Source: Sphaerulina vaccinii (taxonomy: Eukaryota > Ascomycota > Dothideomycetes > Mycosphaerellales > Mycosphaerellaceae). From it: a DNA stretch of 64,000 nt. Below, piece by piece: positions 61,601 through 64,000 of this stretch. The notes beneath the pieces were generated by a model. The model saw only the letters and a list, made by a program, of their open reading frames with translations, had not been told where the DNA came from and did no database searches. Numbering within the stretch: position 1 is the first letter of the stretch; each line of letters starts with the position of its first letter. The stretch is taken from assembly GCA_022570795.1 (NCBI GenBank), contig JAKUDP010000004.1:682001-746000 (forward strand), written 5' to 3'. The translations under genes were made by a program, and so were the position numbers.

Positions 61601-62338
61601 ATGTCCAAAAGATCCGGCGCAATGGCCACGCCCAATTTCGCGAAGCTGTCCCTGGACGATGTCGACGAGGACCTTTTCGCCAGTCCAGAAAGTGGCACAA
61701 CTACACAGAAGCATACTCCTGCCTCGGCGACGACATCGACACAGCGACCACAGCCTGCGCGGACGCAGACGAAGCAAGATATCGAAGATGCGCGCAATGC
61801 CCAGCTACAAGCGGAGCTGGAAAAAGTGCGCGAGGTCAATCGCGTGATTGAGGGCGTGACAGCGAGCTTGAGCAAAGCGAAGGGAAACATGGAGAATGTG
61901 CACAAGACTGTCAATAATGCTTCTACATTGCTTGCGACGTGGACAAGGATCCTGAGCCAGACTGAGCACAACCAGCGAGTGATCCTGAACCCCGACTTCC
62001 AAGGCGCGTCGCAGGACCTGGAAGACATCGAGAATGATGTTGTGCGGCGGCAGCAAGAAGTCGAGATACGTGCGCGTGAGCAGCAGCGACGGCAAGAAGA
62101 GGCACAGCGGAAAGCTGAGGAGGAAGAGAGGAAGAGAGCTGCTGCGGAGGCTACACGGACGAGGGCAGGTTTGGGCAGGACGAAGAGCACGAGAGGCACG
62201 ACGACTTCTTCGAGAGGCTATACGGCGGCTGGAACTCAAGCTGGGCGTGGCAGAGGCTTGACTGCTGGCACTAGAGGCACTTCTAGCTATGGCAGAGTCT
62301 CCAGTGCCACGAGAGGACGTGGTCGCGGATTAGGATGA
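61601..62338 (+). CDS. DUO1: DASH complex subunit Duo1, 245 aa
   Basis: A single exon from ATG at 61601. The N-terminal linker (FAKLSLDDVDEDLFASPE) precedes the Duo1 core at about residues 65-145: QAELEKVREVNRVIEGVTAS, LSKAKGNMENVHKTVNNAST, LLATWTRILSQTEHNQRVIL, a helical bundle that pairs with Dad1 and other DASH subunits. A charged helix (REQQRRQEEAQRKAEEEERK) and a C-terminal Gly/Arg/Thr-rich tail with RGRG repeats (GRGRGLTAGTRGTSSYGRV, ATRGRGRGLG) follow. DASH forms rings around microtubules and couples kinetochores to their ends. The family match is strong over the core. Confidence 0.93.
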   Translation: MSKRSGAMATPNFAKLSLDDVDEDLFASPESGTTTQKHTPASATTSTQRPQPARTQTKQDIEDARNAQLQAELEKVREVNRVIEGVTASLSKAKGNMENVHKTVNNASTLLATWTRILSQTEHNQRVILNPDFQGASQDLEDIENDVVRRQQEVEIRAREQQRRQEEAQRKAEEEERKRAAAEATRTRAGLGRTKSTRGTTTSSRGYTAAGTQAGRGRGLTAGTRGTSSYGRVSSATRGRGRGLG

Positions 62339-62812
62339 AAGACTGCATGGTTGGAAGGCGATCTCCAGCTCACATTTGACGCAATGATCGATATCTGTCC
62401 GGCTGGCCTGTGCTCTAGCTTAATCGACGAGAGTCTGCTATCGATGGAAAGGCAGCGAAGAAGACAACCAGCTGTCAATCCCTGAGGCCCGGCGCGCTCT
62501 ACGGCTCAGCTGGCTCCAAGAGACCGTACTGGTCTGGTCAGCATGAGCCGAGAGTGTAAGCGTAAGCAAGCTGATGCAGGCCGCATCATGTACAGCGACT
62601 GTATATCAGCTCAATGTTCAGATATCAGTCAGAAACTGGCTCCACAGGCACCCAAATTACTCTCCGGGCACGAGATACATGTCAAATGTCTTGATCGACC
62701 TCATCTAGGGGCCTTCATTCATGCTCATCTACATGCATGCCATGGTATCTTCAGCTCATGGCCGATTATCATCCATCTATCATTGCTTGCCTGGTATCAA
62801 TCATCGTCAGAT
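62339..62812. other. Convergent 3' intergenic region
   Basis: About 470 bp between DUO1 and the 70-aa gene. Frames at 62543-62851 (+) overlap the 3' part of the latter and lack motifs. Confidence 0.5.
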
Positions 62813-63025
62813 CTACTCCTTGCTCGTCTTGTCCTTCGCAGCCTGGTCTAGCGGACCACCTGGGTTGCTTCCCAAGTTCTTCAATGAGTCCTTGCTCTGC
62901 TCTCCAGCTTGCTGACCTGGCTGATCCTTTCCTTGGTCGTTGACATTGCCGGCTTGGACACCCTTCTGGCCTTCGGTTTGCTGAGCTGGCTCTGGGGACT
63001 GGCGACCTTGGTTGGGTGCAGACAT
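62813..63025 (-). CDS. Small hydrophilic protein, 70 aa
   Basis: A single exon from ATG at 63025 (CACAATGTCTG, A at -3). Gln, Gly, Lys and Asp dominate: MSAPNQGRQSPEPAQQTEGQ, DQGKDQPGQQAGEQSKDSLK, and a conserved-looking end NLGSNPGGPLDQAAKDKTSK. There is no hydrophobic stretch. Such short disordered proteins are widespread in ascomycetes and often stress-induced; the function here is unknown. The end pattern (GGPLDQAAKDKTSK) loosely parallels GPIESTVDEQAQKLSK of the 85-aa protein at 55.6 kb. Confidence 0.7.
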   Translation of the reverse strand: MSAPNQGRQSPEPAQQTEGQKGVQAGNVNDQGKDQPGQQAGEQSKDSLKNLGSNPGGPLDQAAKDKTSKE

Positions 63026-63568
63026 TGTGATGGTGGTCTAAAAGTTATTAGTGGGGTGTCGTTGAGGTGAGTCGATCGATGGTACCAACTTGTGTGATCG
63101 AGTTTGGACTGAATGAGTTAGCGGAAGAATTGAAGGACGTCGCGAGCTGTGGCTTACAGGTTGAGTTGGTGTGCGATTGAGCTTTGTGAGGATTGTTGTT
63201 GTCGATGTGTCTGGAAAGTTAAAGTGTTGATGGGAGCAAAGTGAAAGTGAGTGAGAGCTCGTGGGGCAAGAACGACCGCGATGACGACAGAGGGGTCTTT
63301 CGTCACTTTCTCGAGCAAAGGCCGACATTTTCGACATCACTTTCACGGACCAGCAAGGCTCAATTCTTCCGCTCAACACGACGAGAGTCTGGAATGTAAA
63401 TCAGTTCTGTGAGCCAGACAAGCCCTGCTACTGGACGGAAAAGAATGGCTCAGTATCGAGAGTTGCATTGAGCTGCTACCCTACTGTTTGCACCATCTCA
63501 GGCCGACATTATAAGGCCTGACTGAATTATTCCGGGAGCAACCTCATCGATCATGCCATGAGTATATC
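63026..63568. other. Intergenic region
   Basis: About 540 bp between the 70-aa gene and the dioxygenase stop. No supported gene; a 5'-UTR intron of the 70-aa gene may lie near 63055-63170. Confidence 0.45.
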
Positions 63569-64000
63569 TCACTGCGAGTCTCCGGCACCGAAGCCACCAT
63601 CAGCCGAAGTCTCATTAGTTCCTCCATTCTCGGTGTAAGTGAAGCTATAGCTCGCAGTATACGAAGCAGACGTGTTGACACCGACTGTAACCCACCCGGA
63701 CAAACCATCAGACAGATCATTTCCAAGATAAGTGTACTCAAAGACTGGATCGGAAGTCGTGTTGGTCGTCTCGACACCGAATACACGATCCTCGGAGTTC
63801 AGAGTGATGCTGATGTTGTTGGTATTATATGGCCAAGTCGCCTCAACCTTGGTGATGAGATCCTGGTCCCAGAAGAATTGTCCGATATGCGCATACGTCC
63901 CACCAGAGAGCGTACCATTCGGCAAGAGTGTGGCGTTGAGCAGAACGACCATGTGATGATGTGTGGCACGCTGGGCGTAGTGACCGGGGAAAATGGACTC
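63569..64000 (-). CDS. Extracellular intradiol-type dioxygenase, C-terminal part (5' end outside window)
   Basis: The frame is open through the window edge; 48 nt before Met at 63952 read ESIFPGHYAQRATHHH in frame, so the gene starts beyond 64000. Visible features fit the fungal secreted protocatechuate-dioxygenase-like family: FPGHYAQRATHHH, carrying the C-terminal metal-ligand His region, then GTYAHIGQFFWDQDLI, VEATWPYNTNNISIT, SEDRVFGVE, DPVFEYTYLG and DLSDGLSGWVTVGVN. A Ser/Thr/Gly-rich tail follows (TYTENGGTNETSADGGFG). The family cleaves catecholic rings using non-haem iron; the secreted location is inferred from the family and the N-glycosylation-like NxT/S sites. About 144 residues are visible. 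Confidence 0.87.
   Translation of the reverse strand, partial: ESIFPGHYAQRATHHHMVVLLNATLLPNGTLSGGTYAHIGQFFWDQDLITKVEATWPYNTNNISITLNSEDRVFGVETTNTTSDPVFEYTYLGNDLSDGLSGWVTVGVNTSASYTASYSFTYTENGGTNETSADGGFGAGDSQ

Noticed and set aside
61457..62199. Long Ser/Cys-rich frames antisense to DUO1
   Set aside because: They mirror the biased composition of the DUO1 coding strand and are shadows.

Overview
The window is nuclear DNA of a filamentous ascomycete. Evidence: many short GT-AG introns (mostly 47-75 nt) with CTGAC/CTAAC-type branch sites, purine-rich start contexts, and ascomycete-typical families (HET domain, MCP1/DUF1691, DASH Duo1, LaeA-like methyltransferase, DHA2 transporter, fungal arrestin-like). 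The gene mix looks most like a Dothideomycete (Mycosphaerellales/Capnodiales type); that placement is inference. Exon junctions below were worked out by hand from frame, splice signals and conserved motifs.

Region 1 (1-11.7 kb) is accessory: a partial GMC/cholesterol-oxidase-like flavoprotein, a DHA2 multidrug-type MFS pump, a LaeA-like methyltransferase, a DUF3500 protein, a small unknown protein, an arrestin-like protein and an F-box-like protein. Oxidase, pump and methyltransferase side by side could be a small metabolic cluster, but no backbone synthase is visible.

Region 2 (13.4-27.4 kb) holds two tandem paralogous SAP/F-box-like proteins, proteasome ATPase Rpt5, a coiled-coil protein, a flavin amine oxidase, an unknown Ala/Arg-rich gene bracketed by two oppositely oriented arrays of a degenerate ~150-bp repeat, and an MFS transporter with a 21-nt microexon.

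Region 3 (27.9-39.5 kb) holds two divergent zinc-binding nuclear proteins, a large HET-domain protein, a Ser-rich protein, an epoxide hydrolase, a small secreted cysteine-containing protein and a third array of the same repeat.

Region 4 (39.5-64 kb) is mostly housekeeping: a universal-stress-protein-fold protein, Zuotin and Trm1 sharing a 180-bp divergent promoter, a tandem trio of small unknown paralogs, Pol III subunit Rpc31/RPC7, a 1,614-aa DEAH helicase with a mitochondrial-type leader, MCP1, a U1-type zinc-finger protein, DASH Duo1, two small hydrophilic proteins, an unknown nuclear protein and a partial extracellular intradiol dioxygenase. A 336-bp MITE-like element with perfect terminal inverted repeats lies at 55.07-55.41 kb. 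One of its ends recurs alone at 29.78 kb, upstream of the zinc-protein gene.

The items most worth follow-up are the dispersed repeat family and the gene between its inverted arrays, the MITE/SINE-like element, the tandem trio, and the unusual splicing features: two GC-AG introns, a microexon, a 9-nt first coding exon and an Rpt5 terminal exon that carries the HbYX tail. No tRNA, rRNA or CRISPR was found.
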